NCBI GenBank assembly: GCA_902594705.1
Contig: CACJNI010000002.1
Coordinates: 1-64,000, forward strand
Length of the DNA stretch: 64,000 nucleotides
Direction of reading: 5' to 3'
DNA from: an uncultured Pelagibacteraceae bacterium
GTDB lineage: Bacteria > Pseudomonadota > Alphaproteobacteria > Pelagibacterales > Pelagibacteraceae
In this document: positions 42,506 to 51,188 of the stretch, piece after piece
How positions within the stretch are numbered: the first letter of the stretch is position 1
Layout: every line of letters starts with the position of its first letter
Notes under the pieces: generated by a model
Database searches by the model: none
Seen by the model: the letters and a program-made list of their open reading frames with translations, nothing else
Told to the model about the DNA's origin: nothing
Program-made: the position numbers and the translations under genes

Positions 42506-43438
42506 ATGAAAATTTCATCTGAAAAAACAGATCTAAAAAAAACATATTTAGCAATTGCTACAATGCTCTTAGCAATTTTATGTATAGATCTTTACATGGT
42601 TATTATTAAATTTTTAGGTGATGAATACTCAATAATTCAATTAACTTTATTTAGAAATGTAGCAGCAATTATACCTTTGTTATTATTGATCTTATTCACA
42701 AATGAATTTTCAACAATATTCAAAAACTTAGGAAATAAGTTTTTGATATTGAGTTGTTTGAGAGGAATATGTTTTCTCTCTATGAATGTATTCATTTTTA
42801 TCTCAGTAGTAAATCTGGAATTTGCAACAGCAATGACGCTAACCTTTTCATCACCTTTCTTCATAGTAATACTATCAATAATTTTATTGAGTGAAAAAAT
42901 TGGTATTTACAGATGGTCAGCAGTTATAATTGGTTTTGTTGGTGTAGTTATGATAATGAAACCAACAAGTGAAATTTTTAGTTTGTACTCAATTTTTCCA
43001 ATTCTAACCGCTATAGCATGGGCTTTCACTGTCATAATTTTAAAATTCATTCAAGGCAATCATTCAACTGCAAAAATTCAGTTATACACATTAATATTTA
43101 ATGTCATTGGTGGTTTACTTTTATTTTTTGTAACTACAGGACATGTTGAAATTAAAAATTTTAAAGATTTTATTTTGATGACAATGACTGGAGTTTTGGG
43201 TGGTACAGCAGCAATATTGTTTATTTATTCTTACCGTTTAATTTCAGCAAGTAAAATAGCTTCATTTGAGTATCTTGGGATACCGTCATCTTTTATTCTT
43301 GGTTGGATTTTTTTTAATGAAGCTCCATGGAGCCAACTATTTCCTGGAGTAATAGTAATTATTTTTGCTGGTATGATTATTATATGGAGAGATAATATTA
43401 AAAAGAAATCAATAGAAGGTAATAAGCAAATTTATTGA
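42506..43438 (+). CDS. EamA/DMT-family transporter
   Basis: This 310-residue protein has ten membrane helices. TFSSPFFIVILSIILLSEKIG ends the first EamA repeat and SFEYLGIPSSFILGWIFFNEAP the second; both carry the conserved glutamate of the family. The short loop VVMIMKPTSE between repeats is typical. It stands alone on the plus strand between two minus-strand units, and its last 7 bases overlap the end of the convergent proV gene. It resembles the transporter at 55576 more than that at 38949, so the two may be paralogues. Confidence 0.86.
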   Translation: MKISSEKTDLKKTYLAIATMLLAILCIDLYMVIIKFLGDEYSIIQLTLFRNVAAIIPLLLLILFTNEFSTIFKNLGNKFLILSCLRGICFLSMNVFIFISVVNLEFATAMTLTFSSPFFIVILSIILLSEKIGIYRWSAVIIGFVGVVMIMKPTSEIFSLYSIFPILTAIAWAFTVIILKFIQGNHSTAKIQLYTLIFNVIGGLLLFFVTTGHVEIKNFKDFILMTMTGVLGGTAAILFIYSYRLISASKIASFEYLGIPSSFILGWIFFNEAPWSQLFPGVIVIIFAGMIIIWRDNIKKKSIEGNKQIY

Positions 43439-44478
43439 TTTGATCTCATAGATTTCATGACTATTACTCTGTCTATTTCACCTAATAGCTTTCCACTTTC
43501 ATTACAAACTACTGGATAAGTTTTATCATTATCAATTAGCCTATCTATCAAATTTTCAATTTTAGAATTATCTAAAATATTATCTTTTCCATTCTCAAAT
43601 AAATTTTTTGTTTCATTGCAGCACTCAGTTCTCATAACTTTGCCTGCACTTAATACTTTATATTTAGGAACATCTTCACAAAAGTCTTTAACATATTGAT
43701 CTTTCGGATTAGATACAATTTCTTCAGGTGTACCCACTTGAGAAACTTCTCCATCTTTCATGATTGCAATGTGGTCTCCCATTTTAATTGCCTCTAAAAA
43801 GTCGTGAGTTATAAATACCATAGTTTTTTGAAGCTTTTCTTGGATCTTTAAAAGCTCATCTTGCATCTCTCTTCTAATCAAAGGATCCAATGCTGAAAAA
43901 GGTTCATCAAAAATTAATATTTCAGGATCCACAGCTAGTGCTCTTGCAAGTCCTACCCTTTGCTGCATACCTCCAGATAATTCTCTTGGATAATTATTAT
44001 GCCAACCATCTAAGCCAACCATTTTTAAAACTTCCATTGACTTTTCTGTTCTTATATCTTTTTTTGTTCCCCTTACTTCTAATCCATAACCAATATTTTC
44101 TAGGACTGTTCTATGAGGAAATAAACCAAAATGTTGGAAAACCATGCTCATTTTATTTCTTCTTAATTCTAATAATTCACTTGCACTCATTTTTGTAACT
44201 TCAACATCATCCATTTTCACTATGCCAGCTGTTGGTTCAATCAATCTCGAAATGCATCTCACTAGTGTTGATTTTCCACTACCAGATAATCCCATTACTA
44301 CAAATGTTTCACCTTTTTGAATTGAGAAACTGACATCTTTTACAGCAACAACATGTCCTGTCTTTTCTTGAACTTCCTTAATACTTAAATTTTTATCAAG
44401 GTTTTTAATAATTCTTTTTTCGTCTGGTCCAAATAACTTCCATATATTTGTACAAGTGATTTTTTGTTCTACAGCCAT
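43432..44478 (-). CDS. proV: Glycine betaine/proline-type ABC ATPase
   Basis: This 348-residue ATPase has Walker A GLSGSGKST near residue 59, signature LSGGMQQRVGLARAL, Walker B ILIFDEPFSALDPLIR and H-loop FITHDFLEA. An N-terminal extension (about residues 1-45) with KLFGPDEKRIIKNL is typical of ProV/OpuAA. The C-terminal CBS-type domain appears reduced: only about 70 residues follow the ATPase, ending TYPVVCNESGKLLGEID. It is divergent from the permease gene across 77 bases. Confidence 0.92.
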   Translation of the reverse strand: MAVEQKITCTNIWKLFGPDEKRIIKNLDKNLSIKEVQEKTGHVVAVKDVSFSIQKGETFVVMGLSGSGKSTLVRCISRLIEPTAGIVKMDDVEVTKMSASELLELRRNKMSMVFQHFGLFPHRTVLENIGYGLEVRGTKKDIRTEKSMEVLKMVGLDGWHNNYPRELSGGMQQRVGLARALAVDPEILIFDEPFSALDPLIRREMQDELLKIQEKLQKTMVFITHDFLEAIKMGDHIAIMKDGEVSQVGTPEEIVSNPKDQYVKDFCEDVPKYKVLSAGKVMRTECCNETKNLFENGKDNILDNSKIENLIDRLIDNDKTYPVVCNESGKLLGEIDRVIVMKSMRSNQ

Positions 44479-44513
44479 TTTTAATAAATAATATTACCCC
44501 AAAAATAGACAAT

Positions 44514-44534
44514 ATTTTACTTTAAATGTAAAAT
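44514..44534. repeat. Inverted repeat between proV and proW
   Basis: ATTTTAC (44514-44520) and GTAAAAT (44528-44534) form a perfect 7-bp inverted repeat around a 7-base spacer, centred in the 77-base divergent gap. Its position suits an operator controlling both directions. A 7-bp repeat can arise by chance in such AT-rich DNA. Confidence 0.35.
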
Positions 44535-44555
44535 TATTTATTTTAACTTGTAGAC

Positions 44556-46676
44556 ATGGCTACTAGAACTGATTTAATAGATAAATCAAATCAATCAAAA
44601 AACATAATAACTTATGTAATTATTGGAGTTGTTTTTTTGGTAGCACTCTGGCTATCTACTCAAAGTGAAGGGCCTTCAAAATTTCCTAAAGAAGTCACTG
44701 ATAAATTTACATTTACAGCTTGGGTGAACGATGGAGAAGATTATTTAAAAAAAAATTACAGATGGGTCACTAAAATTATAGCAAGCTATATAAAAGAAAC
44801 TTATTATTTTTTAGAAGACTTTTTGCTTGAGTCTCCTTGGATTTTGATAGCTGCAATAATTGTTATACCCTGCATAATTGCAGGTGGATTGCGATTGGGA
44901 ATTTACTCTTCATTTGTAGTTTATTTTTGGGGAGCAACAGGAATGTGGGAACCATCCTTACAAACAGTTGCATTGATGGGTCTATCAGTTTTATTGTGTG
45001 TATTTTTTGGATTTATACTGGGTGTCTTGTGTTCACAAAGTAATAGATTTGAAAATTTCATGAAGCCAGTATTAGATACTATGCAAGTCATGCCAGCATT
45101 TGTGTATTTATTCCCAGCATTATTTTTTTTTGGGATTGGAGGTGCGCCAGCAATATTAGCTACCATGATATATGCGATGCCTCCAATAATAAGATTGACG
45201 AATACTGGCATAAGGCAAGTTCCAGCTCAAACTATAGAGTCTGCAACTTCATTTGGTTCAAGTAAACTTCAGCTGTTATTTAAAATTAAAATTCCATTAT
45301 CTTTACCAAGTATAATGATGGGTATTAACCAAGTAATAATGATGGCATTGGCATTAGTAGTTCTTGCATGTTTTATAGGTGCCGAAGGTATTGGTGGTCA
45401 AGTTTGGCAAGCAATAAGAAGATTGGATGTTGGCTGGGCAATGGAAGGTGGGCTATGTATTTTATTTATGGCGATAATGTTTGATAGATTTAGTTTAGCG
45501 TTTAGCAAAGATAAAGAAAGACTTCCTTCAGATGTTCAAAGATTTTATTTACTTCCTCAAAGTTGGGAAAAATATCAAATCGCAAAAATTTTAGAAATGC
45601 CATTAAGTTTTGGAAATAAAATTTTAAAAATCATATGTCAAACAGTTACATCTGCTATAGCAACAGTATTTAAAGTCGTAGTTTCAATTTTTAATAAATC
45701 TACAGCAGAAAACATCGGTGAATTTATTAGCAAAAGATATTATGTTATTCCTTATTTTTTAGTTTTATTTCTAATTGCATTTATTGATCATTACTTTTTA
45801 GAAATAGGAACATTTCCAAAAGAATGGAAATTATCAATAAGACAACCAATTACTAATGCAGTGGAAAGCTTGACTGTAAATCCAGGATTTATTTCTTTTG
45901 CAAAAGGTTTAAGAGCTTTTGTTTATTTAAATTTGTTAAGACCTTTGGATGTTTTTCTAACTCAAATACCTTGGTGGTATACATTAGCAGTATTTTCGGC
46001 TTTAGGTTATGTAACTGTTGGAATAAGATTTGCAATAATTACTGCGGTCCTTCTTCTATTTATCGGTGCATGTGGAATATGGACACAATCAATGATAACT
46101 TTATCATCAGTACTTGTGTCTGTTGTGTTGTGTTTTGTTATAGGAGTTCCTCTTGGAATAATTGCATCTTACAATGAAAGATTTAGAAATATTCAGAACG
46201 TTGTGTTGGATGCAATGCAAACACTTCCTTATTTCTGTTATTTAATTCCTGTTCTAATGTTTTTTGGTGGTGGAACAGTGTCAGCTGTTCTTGCAACTGT
46301 AATATATTCAATTCCACCAATAATTCGATTAACATCACTAGGTTTAACACAGGTTTCTGGTACTTACTCTGAAGTATCGAGATCATTTGGCGGAACACTT
46401 ATTCAAACATTAAATAAAGTTAAATTTCCTTTAGCTATTCCAAGTTTAGTTATTGGATTTAATCAGACTGTAATTATGGCTTTTGCTATGCAAATAGTTA
46501 CACCACTTATTGGTGGTAAGGGTTTAGGTTTAGAAGTATTTAATGGTCTTGCGAGATCAGATACTGGAAGAGGATTAGCAGCTGGTATCGGAATAGTATT
46601 ACTGGCTATTATTATTGATAGAATTACACTTGCGTGGACTAAGAAACAAAGAGAAGCTTTAGGCTTAATAAGCTAA
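44556..46676 (+). CDS. proW: Fused tandem ProW-type ABC permease
   Basis: This 706-residue membrane protein contains two complete betaine-type permease domains in one chain. The first (about residues 75-310) includes MQVMPAFVYLFPALFFFGIGG and the EAA-loop SATSFGSSKLQLLFKIKIPL. The second (about 440-700) includes MQTLPYFCYLIPVLMFFGGG and SRSFGGTLIQTLNKVKFPL. A long linker with extra hydrophobic segments (about 350-430) joins them. ProW normally works as a homodimer, so the fusion creates a fixed heterodimer with unequal halves. The binding-protein gene follows 86 bases downstream. Confidence 0.92.
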   Translation: MATRTDLIDKSNQSKNIITYVIIGVVFLVALWLSTQSEGPSKFPKEVTDKFTFTAWVNDGEDYLKKNYRWVTKIIASYIKETYYFLEDFLLESPWILIAAIIVIPCIIAGGLRLGIYSSFVVYFWGATGMWEPSLQTVALMGLSVLLCVFFGFILGVLCSQSNRFENFMKPVLDTMQVMPAFVYLFPALFFFGIGGAPAILATMIYAMPPIIRLTNTGIRQVPAQTIESATSFGSSKLQLLFKIKIPLSLPSIMMGINQVIMMALALVVLACFIGAEGIGGQVWQAIRRLDVGWAMEGGLCILFMAIMFDRFSLAFSKDKERLPSDVQRFYLLPQSWEKYQIAKILEMPLSFGNKILKIICQTVTSAIATVFKVVVSIFNKSTAENIGEFISKRYYVIPYFLVLFLIAFIDHYFLEIGTFPKEWKLSIRQPITNAVESLTVNPGFISFAKGLRAFVYLNLLRPLDVFLTQIPWWYTLAVFSALGYVTVGIRFAIITAVLLLFIGACGIWTQSMITLSSVLVSVVLCFVIGVPLGIIASYNERFRNIQNVVLDAMQTLPYFCYLIPVLMFFGGGTVSAVLATVIYSIPPIIRLTSLGLTQVSGTYSEVSRSFGGTLIQTLNKVKFPLAIPSLVIGFNQTVIMAFAMQIVTPLIGGKGLGLEVFNGLARSDTGRGLAAGIGIVLLAIIIDRITLAWTKKQREALGLIS

Positions 46677-46677
46677 G

Positions 46678-46695
46678 ACAAATAGTACTATTTGT
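46678..46695. repeat. 18-bp perfect palindrome after proW
   Basis: ACAAATAGTACTATTTGT reads the same on both strands. It starts 2 bases after the proW stop. As RNA it could form a 7-bp stem with a 4-base loop, but no T run follows, so it is a weak terminator at best. It might protect the proW end or bind a regulator. Confidence 0.45.
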
Positions 46696-46712
46696 GTGGT
46701 TTACATACCAAT

Positions 46713-46737
46713 ACATTTTGATCTAAAATGTGTTTTT
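46713..46737 (+). terminator. Candidate terminator or attenuator before proX
   Basis: ACATTTT (46713-46719) pairs with AAAATGT (46725-46731) around a 5-base loop, followed by TTTTT. It lies between proW and proX. Either it ends proW transcripts so that proX uses its own promoter, or it lets part of the transcripts pass. The stem is AT-rich and therefore weak. Confidence 0.4.
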
Positions 46738-46762
46738 AATTAATTAAAAAGAGAGGAAATAA

Positions 46763-47767
46763 ATGAAGTTATCAAAAAAGATATCAGCACTAATTCTTTC
46801 TGTAGCTCTGTTAATTGGAAGCTTTGGTCAAGCCAATGCAGCCAAAAGACTTCACGCAGCTATAGCAGATTGGACTGGTGGGATAATTACGTGCGAAGTT
46901 GCCGTAGCAATTCTTGAAAGAGAAATGGGATACAAAATTAAACAAACTGTATTTCCTTCAGGAACTGGTTTATGGGAAGCAATCGCTGCAGGTGAATTAG
47001 ACTTCGCTTGCGAAAGTTGGCCAAGTTACGCTGAAGCTGACACTGTTATGTTAAAAGAGGACTTAATATACGAAGGTAAAGTCGTTGGAACATACAATGG
47101 TGATGGAAGTGTAGACTTACTTGGAACAGCAGGAATAATCGGTATGTCAGACTACTGGATACCAAGATATGCTGCTGAAGAACTAGGTATTAAAACTTGG
47201 AAAGACTTAAATAAACACAAAGCAAAATTTGCAACAATTGAAAGTGGTAAGAAAGGTAGACTTATTGGATGTCCGGTTGCAGGTTGGAACTGTCATGACC
47301 AAAAAAGACTTGATCTTTTAGGAATAGACTTCCAAGCTGATGAACTTGGAACAGAGGCTGCTGCAATCGCAGAAGCAAAAGCTGCTTACATGCGAAAAGA
47401 GCCATTCCTACTTTATCTATGGTCACCACATTGGTTCTTTGGTGAGTATGATATGGTTGGTGTACAACTTCCAGAACACAAAAATTGTGAAAGCTTCACT
47501 GAAGCAAATAACTGGAAAGATTGTGGAACTGCTGCATGGCCAGCAACTGGTTGGGCTAAAGATTATACGATGAACTACGGAAACCCAGCTACTTTTGCTA
47601 GCGCAGAACATGCTGATGCTAAAAAGTTCTTTGAAAAAATGTCTTTACAAAATATTGACCAAGCTAAAATGTTAGTTGAAGTTGATATTAAGAAAAGAGA
47701 TGTAAAAGAAGTTGTTAATGAGTGGTTAGACAATAATCCAGATAAATGGAAAAGTTGGCTTCCATAA
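46763..47767 (+). CDS. proX: Glycine betaine/carnitine-type periplasmic binding protein
   Basis: This 334-residue protein has a signal peptide (about residues 1-26, ending ANA). It is of the OpuAC/ProX type: ADWTGGIITCEVAVAILE near residue 35, WEAIAAGELDFACESWP with aromatic residues, YLWSPHWFFGEYDM and WLDNNPDKWKSWLP. Trp-rich segments fit an aromatic cage for a quaternary ammonium group. AGAGAGGA sits just before the ATG. The adjacent gamma-butyrobetaine dioxygenase gene suggests carnitine or gamma-butyrobetaine along with glycine betaine as ligands; this is inference. Confidence 0.9.
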   Translation: MKLSKKISALILSVALLIGSFGQANAAKRLHAAIADWTGGIITCEVAVAILEREMGYKIKQTVFPSGTGLWEAIAAGELDFACESWPSYAEADTVMLKEDLIYEGKVVGTYNGDGSVDLLGTAGIIGMSDYWIPRYAAEELGIKTWKDLNKHKAKFATIESGKKGRLIGCPVAGWNCHDQKRLDLLGIDFQADELGTEAAAIAEAKAAYMRKEPFLLYLWSPHWFFGEYDMVGVQLPEHKNCESFTEANNWKDCGTAAWPATGWAKDYTMNYGNPATFASAEHADAKKFFEKMSLQNIDQAKMLVEVDIKKRDVKEVVNEWLDNNPDKWKSWLP

Positions 47768-47790
47768 TAACTCTAAAATAAATTAGATAA

Positions 47791-47822
47791 AAAGGGCTTT
47801 GATTTTCAAAGCCCTTTTTTTT
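47791..47822. terminator. Bidirectional terminator after proX
   Basis: An 11-bp stem (AAAGGGCTTTG at 47791-47801 with CAAAGCCCTTT at 47807-47817) has a 5-base loop. It is followed by a run of eight T on the plus strand and preceded by AAA on the other side, so it can end both proX (plus) and the gamma-butyrobetaine dioxygenase gene (minus). Confidence 0.92.
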
Positions 47823-48945
47823 ATTTCTTAAGATAATTTAATCTACCCACAATTTCATCTCTATCCATGTAATAACCTTGTAAGTGTCTGTGTCCTGAAT
47901 TTGGATCAAATTCAGTTCTTCCATGAAGCACTCTTCTATTATTGAAAGTATATATATCTCCTGGTCTTAGCCTAAATTTAATTTGAAATTTGTCATCGTG
48001 TAAAAGTTTTCCAAATTTATGATGAGATTTATAAACTTTATCCATTTGATCTGGGTGACAATCTAATGCATCCATGGTTGCAGTACTAAATCTAACATCA
48101 TTATAATCACCATCTTTTGTTAGACTTATTGCAGTGCCATAAAAGCTTCTATGAGCTTCTTGTGTGTAATCTTTGTCTCTAAACTTTAAAGGTATTTTTG
48201 TTAGTGTATCAAACGTGTCTCTGTCGTTATTCTTTAAATATTCTGCAACAGCGAATGCATCTACTGCTGATGAGTCACCACCTTTTGCTGAATTAACTAA
48301 ACAATGCAAAAATTGATATCCAGGAGGGTTTTCAAACCATGGTAAATCCATATGATTTTGAAGTGCATGAGCTGTATAAGCTGAGTTATTCGGTTTTGGT
48401 ATATTTATAACTTCAAAAGGTGTTTTAAAAAATGTCTCTCTTGTGTGACTAATTCTGTTTAAAACAGGGAACGCTGAATTTTTTTCTACTGGAGCATTAT
48501 AAACTATTGCTATTCCTTTATAATGAAGAAGCTCTAACCATTTAACTAATCCCTCTTCGGAAGATATAATTTCATTGTGATCTATATATATACTATGAAT
48601 ATTTTTTTCTAAACTGCCATCCCATAATTGATAAGGTGATTTGTATTCTTCGTTATTTTTAATTGTGTAACAATTTTCTCTAAGCCAACTAATATCATAA
48701 TGGCTTACATGATTTCCCTCACTCCACTCTATTTCTAATTTACCATCGCTATTAAGATTATATTTTTTTGGGTTTATATTTTCTGATACATCTAAAATAT
48801 TAAACATTCGATGCCTAGAATCTTTATCGTGTGCTGTAGGGCAATTATCTCTAAGCCACATATAATTAAATTTACTCTCTTTCCCGTCATCCCAAATTAC
48901 TTGAAGATAAGTCCCGTTTTTTGAGATTTTTGAAATTGAGTTCAT
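47821..48945 (-). CDS. Gamma-butyrobetaine dioxygenase-like 2-oxoglutarate oxygenase
   Basis: This 374-residue protein has the two-domain layout of gamma-butyrobetaine and trimethyllysine hydroxylases. An N-terminal DUF971-type domain (FNYMWLRDNCPTAHD at about 26-40) precedes the TauD-fold domain. The iron triad is H198, D200 and H341, with R353 for 2-oxoglutarate. The product would be L-carnitine. The Cys cluster that binds zinc in the animal enzyme is reduced to C35. I start at the ATG at 48945; the in-frame TTG at 48957 adds only MILI. It is convergent with proX and divergent from the dehydrogenase at 49048. Confidence 0.85.
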   Translation of the reverse strand: MNSISKISKNGTYLQVIWDDGKESKFNYMWLRDNCPTAHDKDSRHRMFNILDVSENINPKKYNLNSDGKLEIEWSEGNHVSHYDISWLRENCYTIKNNEEYKSPYQLWDGSLEKNIHSIYIDHNEIISSEEGLVKWLELLHYKGIAIVYNAPVEKNSAFPVLNRISHTRETFFKTPFEVINIPKPNNSAYTAHALQNHMDLPWFENPPGYQFLHCLVNSAKGGDSSAVDAFAVAEYLKNNDRDTFDTLTKIPLKFRDKDYTQEAHRSFYGTAISLTKDGDYNDVRFSTATMDALDCHPDQMDKVYKSHHKFGKLLHDDKFQIKFRLRPGDIYTFNNRRVLHGRTEFDPNSGHRHLQGYYMDRDEIVGRLNYLKK

Positions 48946-48955
48946 AATCAATATC

Positions 48956-48984
48956 AATATAAAATAATTTAATGCTCAATTCAA
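48956..48984 (-). promoter_or_regulatory. Possible promoter of the gamma-butyrobetaine dioxygenase gene
   Basis: On the minus strand TTGAAT (48984-48979), a 17-base spacer and TATATT (48961-48956) form a sigma70-like pair. The start site would lie only about 4 bases before the ATG at 48945, again suggesting a very short leader. Tentative. Confidence 0.3.
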
Positions 48985-49047
48985 TTATTAGTTGACATAT
49001 TAATAGTTGGAAGATTTGACAGTTTGAATTATCTTTTAAAATTAAAA

Positions 49048-49833
49048 ATGAGCATAACCTTAAAAAATAAAAAAATAATCATATCCGCAGGAGGTTCGGG
49101 TATTGGATGGAGTTCGGCAAAAATATTTTTAGATAAAGGTGCAATAGTATATCTTTGTGATATCAATCCAACTTTTCTGAATAAGTGCAAGAAACACAAG
49201 CTCAATAATAAAAAATTATTTGTATTTCAGTGCGATGCCTCAGATGAAAACCAAGTAAAAAATTTTTTTAACAAAATATTAAAAAAAACAAAAAAGATTG
49301 ATGCTTTAATAAATAATGTTGGAATTGCTGGACCAACTGGGACACTTGAAAAATTAAAAAGTAAGGATTGGGAAAATACATTAAAAGTTAACGTTATTAG
49401 CCATTTTTATTTTTCAAAATATTCAATTCCATTGCTAAAAAAAAATAAAGGTGGAGCTATAATAAATTTATCATCAACCGCAGGAATATTTGGATTTCCA
49501 TTAAGATCTCCTTACTGTGCAAGTAAGTGGGCAGTTGTTGGCATAACCAAAACACTGGCAATGGAACTAGGAAAATTTAAAATTAGAGTAAACGCTATTT
49601 GTCCTGGAACAATTAAGGGAGATAGAATGGGTAGAGTTATAAGGGATAAATCGAAGTTTTTAAATGTTTCAAAAAAATTAATAGAAAAAGAATTTGTTTC
49701 AATGACTTCAATGAATACCTGGGTTTATGAAGAGGATATTGGAAGGATTTGTAGCTTTTTAATTTCGAATGATGCGCCAAGGATATCGGGACAAGTAATT
49801 GCTGTAGACGGCAATACTTTAAGAATGCATTAG
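49048..49833 (+). CDS. Short-chain dehydrogenase/reductase
   Basis: This 261-residue classical SDR has the cofactor motif SAGGSGIGWSSAKIF near residue 14, NNVGIAGPTG, the catalytic serine in NLSSTAGIFG and YCASKWAV (YxxxK), and an end reading SGQVIAVDGN. It should oxidise or reduce an alcohol/ketone with NAD(P). I start at the ATG at 49048 (MSITLKNKK); an in-frame TTG at 49024 adds eight residues. It lies between the dioxygenase and the carnitine dehydrogenase genes and could supply a second 3-hydroxy or aldehyde step, but its substrate is not known. Confidence 0.87.
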   Translation: MSITLKNKKIIISAGGSGIGWSSAKIFLDKGAIVYLCDINPTFLNKCKKHKLNNKKLFVFQCDASDENQVKNFFNKILKKTKKIDALINNVGIAGPTGTLEKLKSKDWENTLKVNVISHFYFSKYSIPLLKKNKGGAIINLSSTAGIFGFPLRSPYCASKWAVVGITKTLAMELGKFKIRVNAICPGTIKGDRMGRVIRDKSKFLNVSKKLIEKEFVSMTSMNTWVYEEDIGRICSFLISNDAPRISGQVIAVDGNTLRMH

Positions 49834-49836
49834 TAT

Positions 49837-50250
49837 TTAAACTTTAATATTTTTTTCGCTTATTTCCATAAATGGAAAATGAGACTCTTTATAGTGTATG
49901 TTCTCTGCTTTATTTAAAAAACTAATATCGTCTAGTAAACCTGCATATAAATAGTATTTTTTATACTTTTCTACATAAGTTAAAATAGGAGCAGCACATT
50001 TCCCACAAAAATGTTTTTTAATTTTATTACCACTGCCACCTTCATGTTCATAAATTTTTAATTTAGACTTATCTATATCTATTGCTCCATCTCTAAGTAG
50101 TATAATTGTCATTATTCCTCCTATTTTTTTTCTGCAATCAATACAATGACAATTGAAAACTAAAGGGACTTCATCAAGCTTAACCTTAAATGTTATATTT
50201 CCACAGATACATCCACCAGTTTTATTTATAAAAATTTTTTCTTTCATCAA
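49837..50250 (-). CDS. GFA-family zinc-binding protein
   Basis: This 137-residue protein has the glutathione-dependent formaldehyde-activating enzyme (GFA) fold: GGCICGNITF near residue 12, FNCHCIDCRKKIGG and HFCGKCAAPIL supply the seven cysteines of the two zinc sites. Some members assist formaldehyde-glutathione adduct formation, but most have no proven activity. It overlaps the carnitine dehydrogenase stop by 4 bases (ATGA). A relative lies at 55041. Demethylation of betaine-type compounds releases formaldehyde, so a detoxifying role is conceivable. Confidence 0.82.
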   Translation of the reverse strand: MMKEKIFINKTGGCICGNITFKVKLDEVPLVFNCHCIDCRKKIGGIMTIILLRDGAIDIDKSKLKIYEHEGGSGNKIKKHFCGKCAAPILTYVEKYKKYYLYAGLLDDISFLNKAENIHYKESHFPFMEISEKNIKV

Positions 50251-51188
50251 TTTCTAATTTTATTCTCATATTTTTTTCTAATTTTTAATACATCAACTAA
50301 ATATTGGTCCCTAATATTTGAAAGCATATTAATTGATTTACCTTTAGCTTGTTTTTTTGTGCCTGATATAAGTTTATAAGATAATTTATTTGTTAACTTT
50401 GGAGCTTTTAATTTTGTCCAAGGCAATTTTAAGGCTGGACCAAATTGCTTTAACATATGTTTCATTCCTGCATTACCTCCAGCAAGATGAAAGGTTAAAA
50501 AGGTGCCCATTATTGAGTATCTAAGACCTGGTCCATCTTCTATTGCACGATCTAATTCCTGTGTTGTCGCATAATTTTCATTAATAATATGTAGACCCTC
50601 TCTCCACAATGCCTCTTGAAGTCTATCCGATAAATAACCTGGTAATTCTTTTTTGAGCATGATTGGCCTCATTGAGATTGATTTGTAATATTTGTTTGCA
50701 TCTGAAAGAAACTTTCTTGTAGTTTTTTTTCCAGGAACTATTTCAACTGCTGGCAATAAATACGCTGGATTAAATGGATGTCCAATTATGCCTCTTTGAG
50801 GATTTTTACACTTAGAAAAAATTTTAGAGGGCAAAAGTCCTGACGAACTTGAAGAAATAATTACATTTGATTTTACATATTTAGAGATTTTTTGGATTAA
50901 ATCAGTTTTAACTTTATAATTCTCTAATACACTTTCTTGAACAAAATCCACATTTGAAAGAGCCTTTTCCAAAGAATTAAAGAATTTTAAATTTTTAATT
51001 AAAATTTTTTTTCCAAAAAGTTTTTTTATACTTTTTGAAGTTCTTTTTATTTCTTTTAAAACATAGTTTTTGAGATTTTTGTTTTGATCATATACATGAA
51101 CAATCTTGTTGTGAGCTAAATTCCTTATTATCCATCCGGTTCCTATGACACCAGTTCCAACTATTCCTACAGTTTTAATTTTTGACAT
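50247..51188 (-). CDS. L-carnitine dehydrogenase (3-hydroxyacyl-CoA dehydrogenase family)
   Basis: This 313-residue protein has the Rossmann motif GIVGTGVIGTGWIIRNLA at residues 8-25, FVQESVLENYKVKTDLI and SSSSSGLLPSKI, then GHPFNPAYLLPAVEIVPG, which holds the catalytic histidine. GYLSDRLQEALWREGLHII and LAGGNAGMKHMLKQFGPALK are characteristic of carnitine dehydrogenase. It would oxidise L-carnitine to 3-dehydrocarnitine with NAD. It starts at the stop of the BKACE gene (1-base overlap) and ends in the start of the GFA gene (4-base overlap). Unlike some bacterial carnitine dehydrogenases it has no fused thioesterase domain; a separate thioesterase is encoded at 53000. Confidence 0.85.
   Translation of the reverse strand: MSKIKTVGIVGTGVIGTGWIIRNLAHNKIVHVYDQNKNLKNYVLKEIKRTSKSIKKLFGKKILIKNLKFFNSLEKALSNVDFVQESVLENYKVKTDLIQKISKYVKSNVIISSSSSGLLPSKIFSKCKNPQRGIIGHPFNPAYLLPAVEIVPGKKTTRKFLSDANKYYKSISMRPIMLKKELPGYLSDRLQEALWREGLHIINENYATTQELDRAIEDGPGLRYSIMGTFLTFHLAGGNAGMKHMLKQFGPALKLPWTKLKAPKLTNKLSYKLISGTKKQAKGKSINMLSNIRDQYLVDVLKIRKKYENKIRN

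Noticed and set aside
48946..48957. TTG start for the gamma-butyrobetaine dioxygenase gene
   Set aside because: The ATG at 48945 is four codons downstream and gives the usual protein start.
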